A DNA stretch of 64,000 bases from Ascaris suum (Eukaryota > Nematoda > Chromadorea > Rhabditida > Ascarididae): the NCBI GenBank assembly GCA_013433145.1, contig CM024182.1, forward strand, positions 372,001 to 436,000. Direction: 5' to 3'. Both the position numbers and the translations under genes were made by a program. Positions 1-26,162 of the stretch are shown piece by piece; the first letter of the stretch is position 1, and each line of letters opens with the position of its first letter. The notes below the pieces were generated by a model. It saw only the letters and a list, made by a program, of their open reading frames with translations, was not told the DNA's origin and searched no databases.

Positions 1-606
1 CTATATCATCCCCATATCTGTACAATATTATTTCAAATATTAAACACCTTGACGCATTAGCTAACCTTCTCACATATCTGCAGCGATATCCCGTCATTGG
101 CGAGAATGAAGGAAATTGCTAGCGAAATTGATAGGATACAGCATCTTCAAACGATCAAAAGAGACAAATTAAAAACCATGCAAATAAATGAAACAGACCA
201 GGTCATTTACATGAAAGTTTTTTGAACGAGGAAACAAACACTTTAAAGTCTGATGCGATTTTCGAAAATAAGAGCTTTTTACTGATGGGGGACTATCACA
301 AATCAACGACATGCATCCTTGGGCAAATTTTCTTGCCAACAATTGAATCTTTATGTTTTGCACAACTTTCAAACTTTTTTCATCACATCTTCAGAAGCTT
401 TACTGGCTTCTCTACCATTCCTTTGACTATTTTTTCCTGCCGGCATTCCCCTCCGTCTTCATTAATTTCAATCGCTATTCTTCTTCCTTGATAACTGCAT
501 AAATTCCTAAAAACATTGTGCGATCAGCATCTCTCTCTCTCATCCCCTTCCAATCTGCAAAGAGTAAGGAGAGGTTGCTCATATAAACGGCCGATAGTGC
601 TCTTCA

Positions 607-665
607 CTAGGAAGATCTAGAACGGCTGAAGTACTAAGTACTTCAGCCTTTCTAGATCTTCCTAG
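607..665. repeat. 59-bp near-perfect palindrome
   Basis: Two 29-nt arms (607-635 and 637-665) around a single central A; the arms are complementary except for one C/A mismatch about 16 nt in. It begins CTAGGAAGATCTAGAA and ends with the complement. It could extrude as a cruciform or fold as a hairpin RNA. No terminal duplication or transposase is seen nearby. Confidence 0.9.
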
Positions 666-1543
666 CTTGTTACTTCTCTTTATAATTTATTGAGACCTCC
701 TTAAATGTATGACTCACAGACACCGACTCAGTGGAAGCGGCAACAGTATTCCACCAAATGAGGTGAACTTACTGATAATGAGTAAATGAGGCACCAGAAT
801 CATAACGACGGTTTCAACGCACATCACCCACCTCCTTCTTCCCTTCACCGCGAAAAGCAAATTCAGGGCGTATAACTCCTTCCCCTCCCTCTCCTTTACT
901 CCACAGAACAAACTTCGAACTCTCCATCCCGATGAGTAAAAGTCATTTTTATGCAGTGAATATAAATCAGGCATCCCTTTAATATTTACATAAGACATTG
1001 CCTATTTATTTAAAATAATGCTCTAGTAAAACATAAACAACATCATGCATTTGATCGAACTTAAACTATTCGAAATAAAACAATAAACAAACCGCTGAAT
1101 GGAACGTGGGAAATATATTTCACCATCGTTCTGACCCTTCATTGAGAAGGTCTTTCTGACTGCGTGTTTCGCGACATCAACTATTCGCAACGATTGCCTA
1201 TAAGCAAGTATAAAACAATATTAGCGATAGACAAAGAAAGAATAGCTCCATACTTTTAATATAAAATAGCGATTCGAAGTATGACTTTAAAAACACTAAG
1301 TCGAAATTACGAGAATTGATAAGATCTGAAGGAGGATTTTCTGCTAGAAAAGTGGGCGAATCACACCTATTATCACACATCCTCAATTTGCAAAATGACC
1401 TTTCCCATAATTCTACACAATGTTTCTTAAACAAACACTACACTTCTACCTTGCCCGATTTAAGTTCCCGCACTTTTCCCACGTGAAAATACCTCTATAA
1501 AATATTTACTTCCCTAAAAAGTACAAATAAATGAGGTTAAATA

Positions 1544-1632
1544 GGTATAGATAGCGTGTAAGATAGCATATAGATAGCATATAGATATAGATAGCATATA
1601 GATTCAAAAGGTATAGATAGCATACAGATTCA
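1544..1632. repeat. Short minisatellite, TATAGATAGCATA-like unit
   Basis: Repeated variants of TATAGATAGCATA with short spacers, ending in two copies of a GGTATAGATAGCAT-like unit separated by ATTCAAAA. Unit length is irregular (about 11-20 nt). Confidence 0.8.
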
Positions 1633-2336
1633 GAAACAATGGTGTCTATTTTATGATGAAGTTTAGAGATGTTCATAGAAGGGAAAAACGAGCATACTTG
1701 GAATACATGTTGAGAGGAACCGAACAAGTCGATACGACGATTGTGTTAGGGTCGATTGGACAAACTGCTTGGAAGACGTATTCATCTTCCGATAACACTT
1801 CGTCCCAGCCCAAAGGACAATCAATACTCGTCCTAAACAAACATCTAGTCACCTCGGAAATATATCGCATAACGATATAACCCTATTCATAGAGAATAAC
1901 AGTAAAGCCATAATATAACACAGAACACATAATATAGCACACTATACATGAATATAACACATGACATAACAATAAAATAACGCAGCTCCCATCTAAACAT
2001 CAAATCCAATGAGAATTTAAAGCAAAATATTCATTGAGTTAAGCATTTATAAACGAATATCAACTCAAAAACATCTTTAATGATATGGAAACGATGGATT
2101 ACACAGTTTGCACAGAATAAACAAGAAGACCTTAAATACGAATTACTGAAAACCTTTTAAGTGATCTACAGAACTCTCATTACCAACCAATGAAATCCAG
2201 GACAACGGTTTAATGCCTACAAAAGCATCTCTTGTCCGAATATTATAGCGCTCCTGATATATTGCCGTTAAAAAAACAAATGCCGATATATTTTATATCG
2301 ATCATATGACCTGTTTCAACGACGAAGGCATAAAAT

Positions 2337-2342
2337 TTTATT
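2337..2342 (-). promoter_or_regulatory. Possible polyadenylation signal (AATAAA)
   Basis: AATAAA on the minus strand about 270 nt beyond the TAA at 2610-2608 of the propeller gene. It is the nearest canonical hexamer I noticed in the right orientation. In AT-rich DNA such hexamers are common by chance, so this is weak. Confidence 0.2.
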
Positions 2343-2607
2343 GCTGAACAGATGAACCTAGTTATGTAACCGTAAAGGATCCTATGGTTTATAATATAGC
2401 AACTCAAATGAACAACGCTTGCAACGATTCCCGAGTTGAAATTATCGGACGCGCCATAATGCATTTTCGTAAAATAAATTCGCGAACGCATATAAAAACG
2501 CTCTTTCCTCTTCATTTCTTGTTTCGCTAAGCAAATGAAAAGGTGAATGAACGAAAAAAGGAAATAATTCTCTAAAAGAAAGAAGCGGTGATCGCAGACT
2601 CACGAAC

Positions 2608-14853
<12,246 letters not shown>

Positions 14854-17800
14854 CTGAAATTAACACTTGTTTGATTTAGCCATTGGGAGCATTTGCTGTC
14901 TTTATTTAGCATCAGAGGAAGCGTCTTTTAACTCAGGTTATTTGGCTTTCGAATATTCAGCTCACGCGCATCGCTCCTTCAAAACCCAGCTAACGTTTTC
15001 TTAGGCATCACTGATCATAGATATTCATCAAGAGAGGTAGCAGATGAGGTGCCTCTAGTTTCGCTGCGAATATCGTCATGTGCAGAATTTCCGGTGCTTG
15101 TTCAGTAAGCGAGCATGATGGAGGAGGAGGGGGGGGGGAAGGAGGGAAAGAGGGGAGGGAAGCGTTTCATTTCCGCCGGAAATGTTGCAACATTGCTCAC
15201 AAAACCATTCGTTAGATCCACTCAAAGCGATCTGGGGCGCAAGTGTCCGGTTGCCGAAACTCCACTTTAAACGATATGTTTGAAAATACCATACGTCTCA
15301 TTGTCTTAATGGTTGCGCACACTAGCCGGAGTCGTGTAGGAGGAAATATTTGGTTTATTAGTACCAACATGCAACCAAAAAAGCTTAAACTACGAAAGAT
15401 TGAAAAAAGATGATGCAGGAATCAAACGTTTCTACAGCTTTAAGCGCAATATATCAGCGGCATTTCGCAATGCTCATAACGTTTCCTGACGGCTACAGTA
15501 TTCGCTTGTTTAGCCCTTCTCTTGGCTTTGCTTCAGCAAAACTTGGTTTGCATATTGCAAGAATTATTCAGCTGTCCTTAGCGCTCCCTGGAAGTGAACG
15601 CGTCTAAGCGAAAAAAGCCTTCGACGAATGCGGAAGCCATTCATTATTGTACTGCAACGGCTTGCAAAGTGAAAATTCCTCGCAGCCAAACAGACAAACC
15701 TGGTCACCGATGTAAACTCGACCATTCAGCTTTTCTGTTAACGCTTACAAAACGTGCAAGCCATGCTACGCTCGACCTCCAGCTTTTGTGAACACGTATT
15801 GCAAGATGATACAATACGTTGTATTGTATGTAGTATCAGCGTCCTATTATACTGTGGCAAATTGTCCTGTGGCAAATTAGCGGCAACCGCAATCAACTGA
15901 TGATCACTGTATCAACTGCTTAGATCATCCAAGTGCCACTAATTTATTGATAGAAATAAGTGTTTAACTAACTATTTCAACTATATGTTGCCTACTTTGA
16001 TTCCCGGCAAGTATCTTTCTTGCGTTTTTTGGCTGAGTTTTTGAGTGGAGTGCGGTTAAAATTTCCAGGTGCAGACTCACATCGCCAATGATGAAATCGA
16101 TCTAGATACGACCAACTTAGATGGATGCATTAAAACAATAAATCTATCCATCCGGATATTGCAAAAAGCATCCATTTATGCAAAAATTGTGTTGTTTCTT
16201 TCTACGGTTTATAATTCAATGCAAATTATGTGAAAAACGGTGATTTACAGTGAAAGAAAGCTTCCCTCTTTCGTATTTTTATCCCCAACTATATTAGTGC
16301 TGTGATATTTACGGTCCAGCACTTTTGTACGTCAAATTGTTCGAAAATGAAAAATATAAGCAAAACATATTTTAGCGTATCATAGTAAAATGTGGACTAC
16401 TCCTCTTATCTAAGAGTAGTGCAATTTGAAAATGTAGTGACGATCGTCAAATGAAGTGCAAATATCTCTAGGTGCAATCACTCAGGTAGGATAATGCGCA
16501 CCTGCGTTTAACGTTGCGTTCACCCATTATAGGTCAGTTCCTTATAAAATTCACTACTCATATTATTTACAGGAAGTAAGATGGAAGAAAAACTCAAAGA
16601 AAACGAAGTGTTTTCACAAGAATAAAAGCTCTTTTTGCTTAGTAGCTGTGTTGAAATATTCTAGATGAGAGTAAAACAACAAAGAGTATGATGATAAAAT
16701 GCAAGATATACAAAAAATTGGCATGGTAATGTTTTTTGGCTGCGAAAAAGTTTTTCATGCAATTCCCTTTCAAATAGTCAGCTATGAACAGACGATGAAA
16801 CAAGAACCCGTGCCCATAATCTAGATACTAATATTAACATTTTTGTTATCTACCTCTGAAAAGTGTCTTCTAACTACAATCATCGAACAGAAAAATACAT
16901 GGCTGTCAGATTTACCTGCGACTAAACATTTAGAAATAAAGAAAGTTATTCAACGCAATTACTTACGACCTATGTTCCCTTTTATGCAAATTTGCAAGTT
17001 TCAAATGTCATTCATTGTTGGTGAGTTCATCGTAGGAGTTGTCAATAACACCTGGTCATCTTACTCTTGAAAACCATCCCATATTACGAAGAACGTCTGC
17101 GATAAAACAATAATAGTGTGTTTACCAGATAAAAACTGCATCAGCGGCTAGCATCTTACTTCATCATATGGATAGCAATGGAATTGATGGGAACAAATAA
17201 CGTCCAACATAAGTTCAGTCCGTTTTTGGATCTGGCCGGAAGAAGGACAGCCGTCGGTATAGATTTGGATTGTGTTTACTTTTTATACTTCAGATCATAT
17301 CACTTTTCGAAATATGAGGTCATCGTTACTCTCAAGGAAGACGGAAGTCGACATTTCTATAAAACATCATTCAGCATCTTTCACATTCAGTTAAAATAAC
17401 TCGCTCAAAAACGATCAACAATTATCTAATAAATTTCATGTTTGTGAAGGTTCAACAAAAACAAGTAGAAATCCGCGCAGGTGGAATTGCAACGTTATAC
17501 GTCCATGCAATTCAATCATTCAGAAAAGCTATTTTATAAAATATAAAAATGCACAATAAGGCACATAAGCTTTAACAGAATCGACCACTAACGCAAATCT
17601 ACTAAAAGACTTTTGCGACTCAACCAATAAATGTCTCTTGCATACGCAAATTTCCTCCCTTCGAAACCAGTGGATCAATCCGGAACATGGCATGAGGATG
17701 AGACCATCAAAATAACAAATCCGTGATTGCATCTTCAGTGGCTATTGAGTGGAAATTGCAACGTAGATGATAGCAAAATTACGCATGGACACGACGTCGT

Positions 17801-17917
17801 CATGGTGCGTTTGCAAATGCACATTTGTGAAAGTGAATAAAGACTCCTCATAGTGCCTCATAGTCGTATGTCACTTCCATCGGAAATCATTGGCGTTATC
17901 GCTGTGATCGACGCTCA
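14854..17917. other. Region expected to hold the 5' part of the propeller gene
   Basis: The exon at 14853 begins in phase 1, so an upstream exon must lie here or beyond. I see no convincing one. A purine/G-rich tract sits at 15121-15160. Coding-like stretches occur on the plus strand at 15410-15791, 16843-17070 and 17178-17399, and on the minus strand at 17732-17529, but none has matching splice signals or a recognisable domain. Confidence 0.4.
15121..15160 (+). repeat. G-rich purine tract
   Basis: GGAGGAGG followed by a run of ten or more G, then GGAGGGAAAGAGGGGAGGG. All G runs are on the plus strand, and the tract could form a G-quadruplex or triplex. Confidence 0.7.
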
Positions 17918-20565
17918 CTATGATCGCTTGATACCATATTCAAGAACGCCGTATATCGGTTCACCGTTGCGTGCCTTCTCTGCTATTTGTTTAATGTACT
18001 CTTTGACGGCGGCCTTGTACTTTTCAACGGTTGTTTCATCGCTGAGGTCCATGACATGCTCACAAGGATCAACTCGTAACCGTGAGTAACCTGCTTGCGC
18101 CATTTGCGTATTGCTGGCCATATTTGTGAGGGCGTAGTCATGCTCGTCGAGAAGGCTCTCCTTGGCACCTGACCGTAAACCAGCGAGGATCTTCTTTGGC
18201 AAGTCCGGCTCTTGAGTGATCGGTCTTCCCAGTCCGACACCATGAGTGGAACCGTTTTCGACCGCACTGGCCATGGCTTGTGCGGTACGGAAGCCGCCCG
18301 TAACGTAGATAATACTTTTCTTCACTTGTTTCATAATTTCATCGGCGAAATCCAAAAAGAACGCTTCTCTCGCCCTCGTCGATTCTCGCATATGTGAGAA
18401 GGCTGGTAGCTCCATCGTTCCCCCGGACAGCTCTATGAAATCGAAACCAATTTCATCCAAGAGTTTACAGATCCTCACAGCATCTTCTACCTGAAGTCCA
18501 TCTTTTTGAAATTCAGCAGAATTCATTTTAACGCCAACAATGAAATTTTTGGTGACCTCTTGTCGAATAGCCTCGTAGATTTCTAGAAGAATACGTGCGC
18601 GATTTTCTGGGGAGCCTCCATATTTGTCGGTCCGTTTATTCGTTGTCGGTGAGATAAACTGTGAGATGAGATAACCGTGGGCTGCATGTACTTCAATGCC
18701 GTCGAAGCCAGCTTTCTCGCAGTAACCCGCTGCATATGCAAACCTATCGACCACCTGCAATAGCAATAAAACAAATGAAAAAGCTTTTTATAATAATACG
18801 AATAAAATTTCAACGATCATTCAATAGAAAACCACAGAAAATTCTGTCATTCAGCGATTTATGCTTTAGAAGTCTCGTCATTGGAGCAATCAAAAGAATC
18901 CCTTATATTATTTTCGGGAAGCTCTTTCGTGATGTAGCCGTGTTATCATGACTGTACTTTCTTTTTAATATCGTTAAACATGTACTTAATATTAAACATG
19001 ACTGTACTTAATATCATAACTTTTAATACTTCAATTTCCACTAGTTCTGATCATCGACTACCTCAGGATTCCAAAAACCTGGCCTAAATATCGTTAAACA
19101 GGGACTCCCTTCCCTGAGTCCCGAAAATTTTCCCGGAACTGAATCGGATTTTCTAAAGACGTTTAAGATGGATTTTTTTTTTGAAGCAAGAAAGGCGGAA
19201 GTAAAGAGAGAACCAGACATAAGCGGGAAACACGTCGTTTCTAATTATTGTAGTTGCTGATTGACAGGGAAAATCTCATGTTGTACGACGTGCGTCAGAT
19301 TCATTATGTAATTCCCTATCACCACATTTGAATATCTTCGTGCATTAATTATTTGATTGAGAGGATGTTTGTCTCTCTCAGAAGCAAATGTTCAGAAGTA
19401 TGGTTCTATAGCCATTAAAACTCGGGTTGTTTCATCAGCGAACAAATGTAATTCTTTGCTATTCAAAACTTCCGGATTTGAAAAAATAACTTTCTGGAAA
19501 ATCAGTTTTTGTATTAAAAAAAACTCCATAAAATATCTCAAGTTCCAATAAACTTTTGAAAATTTTCTTTAAGACTTTGGAAAATTTTATCTCAATATAA
19601 ATTTTCAATAAAAACTTTTTATTTAACGCCTAAATCTGCACTATAGTGTTTGGTTTTAATTCGCAATAAAAAGATTATTATTTCATGGGGCTGTGTTTTT
19701 GACAAGTTGATTATTATTATTATTTGAACGATCTTTACGATTAAATGAAATGCGAGAAATTTTTTGACCAGAAATGCATCACTTTTTAATAGTTGAATTG
19801 ATATTGCTCGAGAAATGTGTGACCGAATTTAAGCAGAAGAGTAGTCAATGACCACTAGGAAGCACAATACACAGTTGATGAGCATTTAGAATGCTGCAAT
19901 TCTTTGCTATTACCGTATATTGATTTCAATGGCACTGCAATGCTGCGAAATGCATTGAAAGACGTTCAAGCGAAACTGAAAAAAAGCATTATATGTAAAT
20001 TTCATATTGCAGCAAATCGGCATAAAATATTCGAAAAAAGAGTTGCAACCTCAGTTTTAATTTGCTCGATGCTGAGTGGAATAGGAATACCGAAACCGGT
20101 TGCTCTTCTGATCACTTTCAATTGTACATCGGAAGCCGAGAAAGGATGTGGATTAACGGTGATTGGTGTCTGTCTACCCGCATGACCAAGCTGCGCCACA
20201 GCAAGAGCACCGTCTGACTTCATCGCGGTTGCGAGGCGTTTAAACGCTTGAAGCCTTTCATGAGAATCGATCTCTTTTGCGATGATCATATTACCTGCAG
20301 ATTCGAGATTATATCTGTCGACCATAACGTTGCCGGTAAGAATCATCCCAAAGCCACCATGTCCCCACTTTTCGTATAAATTAAATATCGAATCTGTGGG
20401 GATCCCATTTGACAATGGATTCTTCGGTTCCCAAGTGGCGACTCGCTCCGTAAGAGCTGCCTTCAAAAAACGATTACACACGACACGTCTCGATGTTGGG
20501 AAATTTAGCGATGTACCCAAAATATTCGCTGCAGTACGTGCAGAACCGCTCATCTCGTTCGAAAT
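17918..20565 (-). CDS. NADH:flavin oxidoreductase, old yellow enzyme family
   Basis: FMN-dependent ene-reductase/NADH oxidase-like TIM barrel; the physiological substrate is unknown in nematodes. Two exons on the minus strand: 20565-20050 and 18754-17918 (TAG stop at 17920-17918), joined in phase 0 across donor GAG|GTTGCA and acceptor TATTGCAG|GTG. From the in-frame ATG at 20553 the product is 446 aa. Visible motifs are NRFLKAALTE near the N-terminus, GHGGFGMILTGNVMVD, LGHAGRQT, PLSIEQIKTEV at the junction, HAAHGYLISQF with His191/His194/Tyr196 (active-site pattern of the family), NKRTDKYGG followed by ENRARI, the phosphate-binding YVTGGFRT and GLGRP. The reading frame stays open above the ATG up to an acceptor-like TTTACAG, so a short extra 5' exon carrying the true start is likely; I could not identify it. 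No frameshift or missing core motif is visible, so the gene looks functional. Related proteins occur in C. elegans (from memory), so recent transfer is not implied. Confidence 0.93.
18755..20049 (-). other. Intron of the NADH:flavin oxidoreductase gene
   Basis: 1295-nt intron with GTTGCA donor and TATTGCAG acceptor. Around 18950-19100 a short motif (AATATCGTTAAACA and GACTGTACTTAATAT) recurs two or three times. No coding exon of the enzyme is missing here, since its protein motifs join directly. Confidence 0.85.
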
Positions 20566-22230
20566 CTGTAAATAGTTTCCTTATTGCTATTAATTAACAG
20601 TCTCCACCGTTTTCTTCGAGGTTTTCGCAATATGTCTTGGAAAGGAAACACTACGGGAGGAGGCATACCTATGCGCATCGTATTTCAACAAACAATACAC
20701 CTGCTCGTTGATCTCTTCCAATCACCAAGATTGTATTGGAATCTATCTGTGCAGTCGGCTGACTTGAAGGGCGGAACTGCAAAAGTGAACCACTCAACTA
20801 TCTAAACGAATGAAGGTCTTTTTGAAAACACAGCGGTCTGGTAATGTGAAACGTCTGTTCAAACTTGCGCACATTTTTATTCGCGTGAAAAAAAATTTTG
20901 CCGTGAACGCGAGAGAAAGGTCTTGAGGCTTGCAAATTAGTTGTGCGCGGTTGTCTCAGTTTTCGTGAGAGGCGACTCAACTTTATTTCTTGCTCTTAAC
21001 GGGTTGGATTCGTCTCATGCTGAAAAACTCCTTTAAAATGCACCATGAAAAGAGATTTTTTGGTTAGGAAATTACAGAAATGGAGCAGCTCCGGAAAAAT
21101 ATGCTGTTTAGCGTTCCACCTGTAAAAAAATACACAATTATTGGCAAGTGACTAAAAGTTGCACCTGTGGGTAGGTTTATTGCTAAGCGTAAACAAGACT
21201 AACTAATATTCAAAAATGGCTAATAGCATTATTTTATAGAATTTTTGCATAATTTCCCTCTTCATGTATAGATCCATCAAGTGGTAAATTAAGCGCTCAA
21301 GGCCATTGCACTTGTCGATTTTTCGTAGAGAAAAAAAATCGCACTCAAAAGCATATTGATTCAGTTGCAGAAGAGTGCACGCACACTGCTGCACATCCGA
21401 TCGATTTTCTATTCACAACGCCTTGTCGTATTCGTGGCGATACGACTCGACGGAACCACTTCACTTTCAAAGGTGGTCTACGGGAACCACTAATGGAGAG
21501 GTTCGGTGGTATGAAGAATGACAGAATTTTTAAATTTGCCTCTGTGGTTAATAAATAATTAATTGCCCCCACTCTACCATTTTATCATACAATCGCACCA
21601 CTAATTATGGACTGGATAAGCATCCTTGAAGGGAGATTCATTGTGATTCGATTAGAAGGCATTTTAAACTTGGGAGATTCTCAAAATCTGATGCCCAACA
21701 TAGTACATCTATTCAGTTGCGCCTATCACAGAGGCAGCCCTTTCAAAAGCGTGAAAAAATTTTCTTGCCTGAAGAGAGTAGCTCTACGATAGACAAAATC
21801 CCACGAGACGTGCTACAGATTACACGATAGATAGCTGCAACAGTCCTCGAAATGTTGAACTTCTTATTCTCCTAATTAGATCTACGAAATGTGGAATTAT
21901 GTGTGACAAGGGACAAGGGAAAACGAGGGAAAACAGAGGAGGCTCAAAAACAAGAAAAATCTTCGATGTGCTCGTGTTAAATTGAAGATGTCTAGTTGGC
22001 CATAGGAAATGAAAAAGCAATCTTGGAGAACTTTTCTAACCTTCAGGTCACTTCCATCTAATTTTGCGCATTCCCACCTATTTAGGTTTGGCCAATCCAC
22101 TAACGCATTATTCACTTTTACGTCTCGAATGATCTGTTTAAAATTCAGTGGATCCCGCTGCGAGTTACATGACTCTTCGCAACGAACAGTCCACCTGCAT
22201 CTAGTAGTAATAATGGTGCGACAAATACTG

Positions 22231-22262
22231 TGGGAGGCGAGGGGGGGGGGGAGGGGTAGGGG
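22231..22262 (+). repeat. G-rich tract
   Basis: GGGAGGCGA followed by a run of G, then GAGGGGTAGGGG; potential G-quadruplex on the plus strand. Confidence 0.7.
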
Positions 22263-23718
22263 TTCGCTTGAAGAGTTTCATCTCTCACTTTTTAAAGTTC
22301 GCTGTTTGTATGTCGTAATCTCCACACCATAAAAGGTTTTTTCTCTTTTCCTTTGTTTTGAAAAGCGGGACTCGTGAACTCAGCGAACCAGCAAAGGGAC
22401 AGGATGTTCTGCTGCAAGGCCCAGCGCCATAGAGTTACGTGGCCGGGCCACGGTTTCCTCTATTCTAATAGCAGGCCGATAAGATAATCGAAGTCGGTCG
22501 CATCTCATCCTTCGAATATTTTTCTAGCCTCTACCTCCTTCGAATTTTAGCCAGTAAGTCGAGAAAGTTTTCAAAAAAAAAACCAATTTCCAGAAAATCC
22601 TCCATAAAAGTCATCGGTGACGACGATTTAAAGTCGGCAAGTCAAGTTCGTTTCATACAGATCAAAAAGTACAAACGAAAGAACGCTTCTTAGAGTTGAT
22701 GCGAGACGTTATGGCAACAACTAGCGAATGGCGTAAATGTGCACGACTCGCGCAACCATCTTTTTTGTGAGCAGTTTTTGCTGTTGACGATAATTGTTAA
22801 GTGGGAAGTACGCGTGATTTACGAACGACACCCTTCCATTAAAGTAGAATAGAAGGTAATTGATACCTGTATCTGTAAATGGCTTCAACCTTTGATGTCG
22901 TCTTTAAAGGAAAAATTTTGTCATTCCGGTGTGAACCTTATTTCGAAAAACGACATCAACGCTTAGTCGATTTTTATTGGTCGGTTTCTCAAGTTTCTTT
23001 TAGTAAATAAAATGTTACAAAAGATAAGCTAAGGACGAGCATTAAAAGCACGAAATGATGAGCATAAGCTTCAGAACATCTACTTTTCGTATTACACGAC
23101 GTTAACACCTTCACTTATTGTTGCTCTTCAGGAAGTAGCACAGCAGAGAGCGCTCGTACACCTGTGTGTCGAAGTTCGCTTGTCAGAACACGTGCTATTA
23201 ATACCCCTAAGAAGAAATGCATGCGAAGAAAGCAATTCACAGCCACAACCATGTGTAAAAGGTAAGAAATTTTGTGAGATTTATACTCGGTAATAAACGG
23301 AACGGCTACTTAATATGCAAATTCCGCATGAGTTTCTAGAATATGTTATTTAACATAACTTTCTAAGCTGTTGGATGGACTATCTTGTGACGCAATTGCC
23401 TAACGCACGAGACACAAATTCCACATGACATTTCACTGTTACACTAGTGAACAAATTTTACACTCCAAAAAATCATAACATAACGTGATCTTGAGGTGTG
23501 TGTTATGCTCATAACTCTCAAAAACATTAAATAACAATTGGTTTAGAAAACAGAACTAAGGAAAATAATGTTGAAAAAAGAAATGAAATAAAATTGGATG
23601 CAGCGATTAATTATGTTGAAAGTAGAATATATTCAGAGGAAGGCTTTGATTAGGTTGAAGAAAAAGCAGAATAAGTCGTAGCGAAAAACTTCTCTTGAAA
23701 ATTGGAGACCACCAGAGA

Positions 23719-23742
23719 TGGGGAGGGAGGAGGGGGGAAGGG
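23719..23742 (+). repeat. G-rich tract
   Basis: GGGGAGGGAGGAGGGGGGAA followed by GGG; four or more G3 runs with short loops on the plus strand. Confidence 0.7.
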
Positions 23743-26162
23743 ACAAGTCTGATCTCGAGAACTTTCAATACCCGAGGTTCGGAAATCCCATCATAAGCAT
23801 TTAGAAGGACTCCCTCTATCGCAACTTGAATCGTTTGCATTCATGCATCTTTATTTAGACGTTGCAATGATCTTCAAACTATTTATTTATGAACTCGACC
23901 AAAAATTCACCAATTTTTTCTCTTACTTTTCATCCGCTAAGATAGTACGTTCTGTTCGAACCTGCCCATTTTTGGGAGTTGCTTGGAGAATCGAAAATGG
24001 CGTAGGTATCAAATCATTGATAAATGAAGTGCTGTTCCTATACCTTGGGCAATGAAAGAATTTTTTGAACCTCATTGCTCCTCTTGAAGAATCCCATCTG
24101 TAAAGTCGAGTTTTAACACAATTATTTGACTGTAGTCAATCGATGACATAATGATTTAAATGTTTTCCGCCCTGGCTGATAATCATAGACAGTGAATCAT
24201 AATGATGCTTTCGTTCGCTTTCCTAGTTCCCTTCCTGGGAATTTGGAAAAATCGTATGGGAATTTCGCCCACCGTTTTTTCGAAAACAATGATCGAATAA
24301 ACGAAGGTTTGTGATAGCTGATGTCCAGACACCTTTAAACATCCATCTTCACCATTAAGAATCTTTAATAATTTCATTCGATCATTTTTCAAGCAAATTT
24401 TGTGTCATTTAATGTAACTACCATTTTGAAGGAAAAAGCTTGTTTGATTTAAAAATGTACTCTAAAAGAGCGAATAATAATTTACGCGTTGATATAAAAG
24501 GCCGCGGTATGCTACTGCACGCTCGAATGTAGCGCATCCTAGCTGCTAATGCTGGATGAGAATGCCAGGAAATAATCTCATGTTCCTGGATTATTTCTTA
24601 TCTCCTGTCAGGAAAGGTGGATATATTTGAAGCACGAAGAGTGCTCCACATTCCTCCCCTCGCTATGTGTAGAACGTGGAGTTGAGACCCGCACCATAAG
24701 AGATCTCTAAAGAAGACCATCTCTAGTCACAGTTCAATACGAAAAATTTGCAGCCTAAACAGCGTCATAGCACGCTTCATTCTGTGGGCGAACTCCAGTA
24801 ACACTTCCGGCTAGAAACTCTAAAACCGGTGCGACTCCTTCTCTGTATCTAAACAAACTACGATTGTTCTCATAAAAATGCATTGTTAAGCGATACGTCT
24901 ATAACTCATAAGGGACGCGCTTCCTGATCTAGCTGACTTGTTGAAAACTTTGATATACCAAAAGCGATTGTTGAATAAAACACATTGGGAGAGAATGCAA
25001 CCGAGCTCTATATATGCTGCCATCTCGATGACAGCTGCTTGTTTTCATTTGTTTCATAAAAGCGTTTCAATGTATTCAATGAATGAACTATGCTTTGCTA
25101 AATTTTCACCAGCAAAGTCAACAATATCTTTGAAATCAGCTAAAGAATTGACTAAATACGAACAGGAATAAAATTGTTTTATATTCATTCCGTAATTATC
25201 AATAGAGTTCTCATCGTCTCAACGAATAAACTGTTTGCACTTGTGGATTATGTAGCTTCATGTTTGCGCGGTTGTTTATTTACATATTTCCGTTCAACAT
25301 TTTCAATTTTTGATGCAATAAAATCTCTATTACTTGATAATCTATCTAACAAGATCACCTCTTATCTCAAATCCGTCCTAACTTCTCATCTTAAATTCGT
25401 TATCTTTTATCTTTCATCTCCTGTCTAACTTACTGATACTTAAAGATATCGCCATATTTTTCAAATTAGTTTCGTTTGCATATTGTTGAGTGCAATTAAC
25501 AAACTTTATAGGTGAGGATTTGTAAAATTATAGGTTCATTATGTGCTTTCGACATTCTTGTATATTTTGGAAAGCGACAGGTGTGATGACTGAATTAAAA
25601 TCTTGTATCTCAGCTAATCAGTAGGCATCCTCTCCTTAATGTTCTAATGCATATGCGCTTAGTCAACATCTAGGACCTGCAGTGGCGAGATTAGCGAGTA
25701 TGAGAGTGAAATGTTATGGAATCTCAAACTTTTTAAAGACTCAAATTGGAGCACTTGTGGAGCATAGGTTATATTTAGCAGTGTGCTCGGAGCCGCAATC
25801 GCACATAACTCTGCTCATGCTCAGTGGCAGTCCTGTTTATCTAAGAGTGCTTTTCGATTACGTGATAGCTCTTAAAATATCCGATGCGTTGAATGACGCT
25901 GAGGAATAAATACTTCAGTGGGCAGGTGCTGAATCACGCATGATTAGTATTTGCACGTAGCCGCATATCGATCCGATTTCACCGACCGGGAAAACAGCAT
26001 TTTTTAGCACCTATTCACGCACACGTCATCGATACAACGATGAAAATGCCATGCGACTGTTGGTGGCCTTTTACTTTTTATGAGCTCAAAAGATTCTTTC
26101 AACAGCTACGCTTGCACTCGGCCTTCTGTCTTGCCAACAACTTTCGTAAGCCTCGACGTCAA

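Larger units (their letters stand above)
1..2607. other. Intergenic DNA, 3' side of the propeller gene
   Basis: No ORF here looks like a real exon. It holds the 59-bp palindrome at 607-665, a TAGATAGCATA minisatellite at 1544-1632 and AT-rich simple sequence around 1900-1980. If the propeller gene continues past 2612 through the perfect GTAAGT donor, a further small exon could lie here; I could not find it. Confidence 0.6.

Noticed and set aside
17529..17732. Minus-strand ORF as the missing first exon of the propeller gene
   Set aside because: No donor in phase 1 to join 14853 and no recognisable domain.
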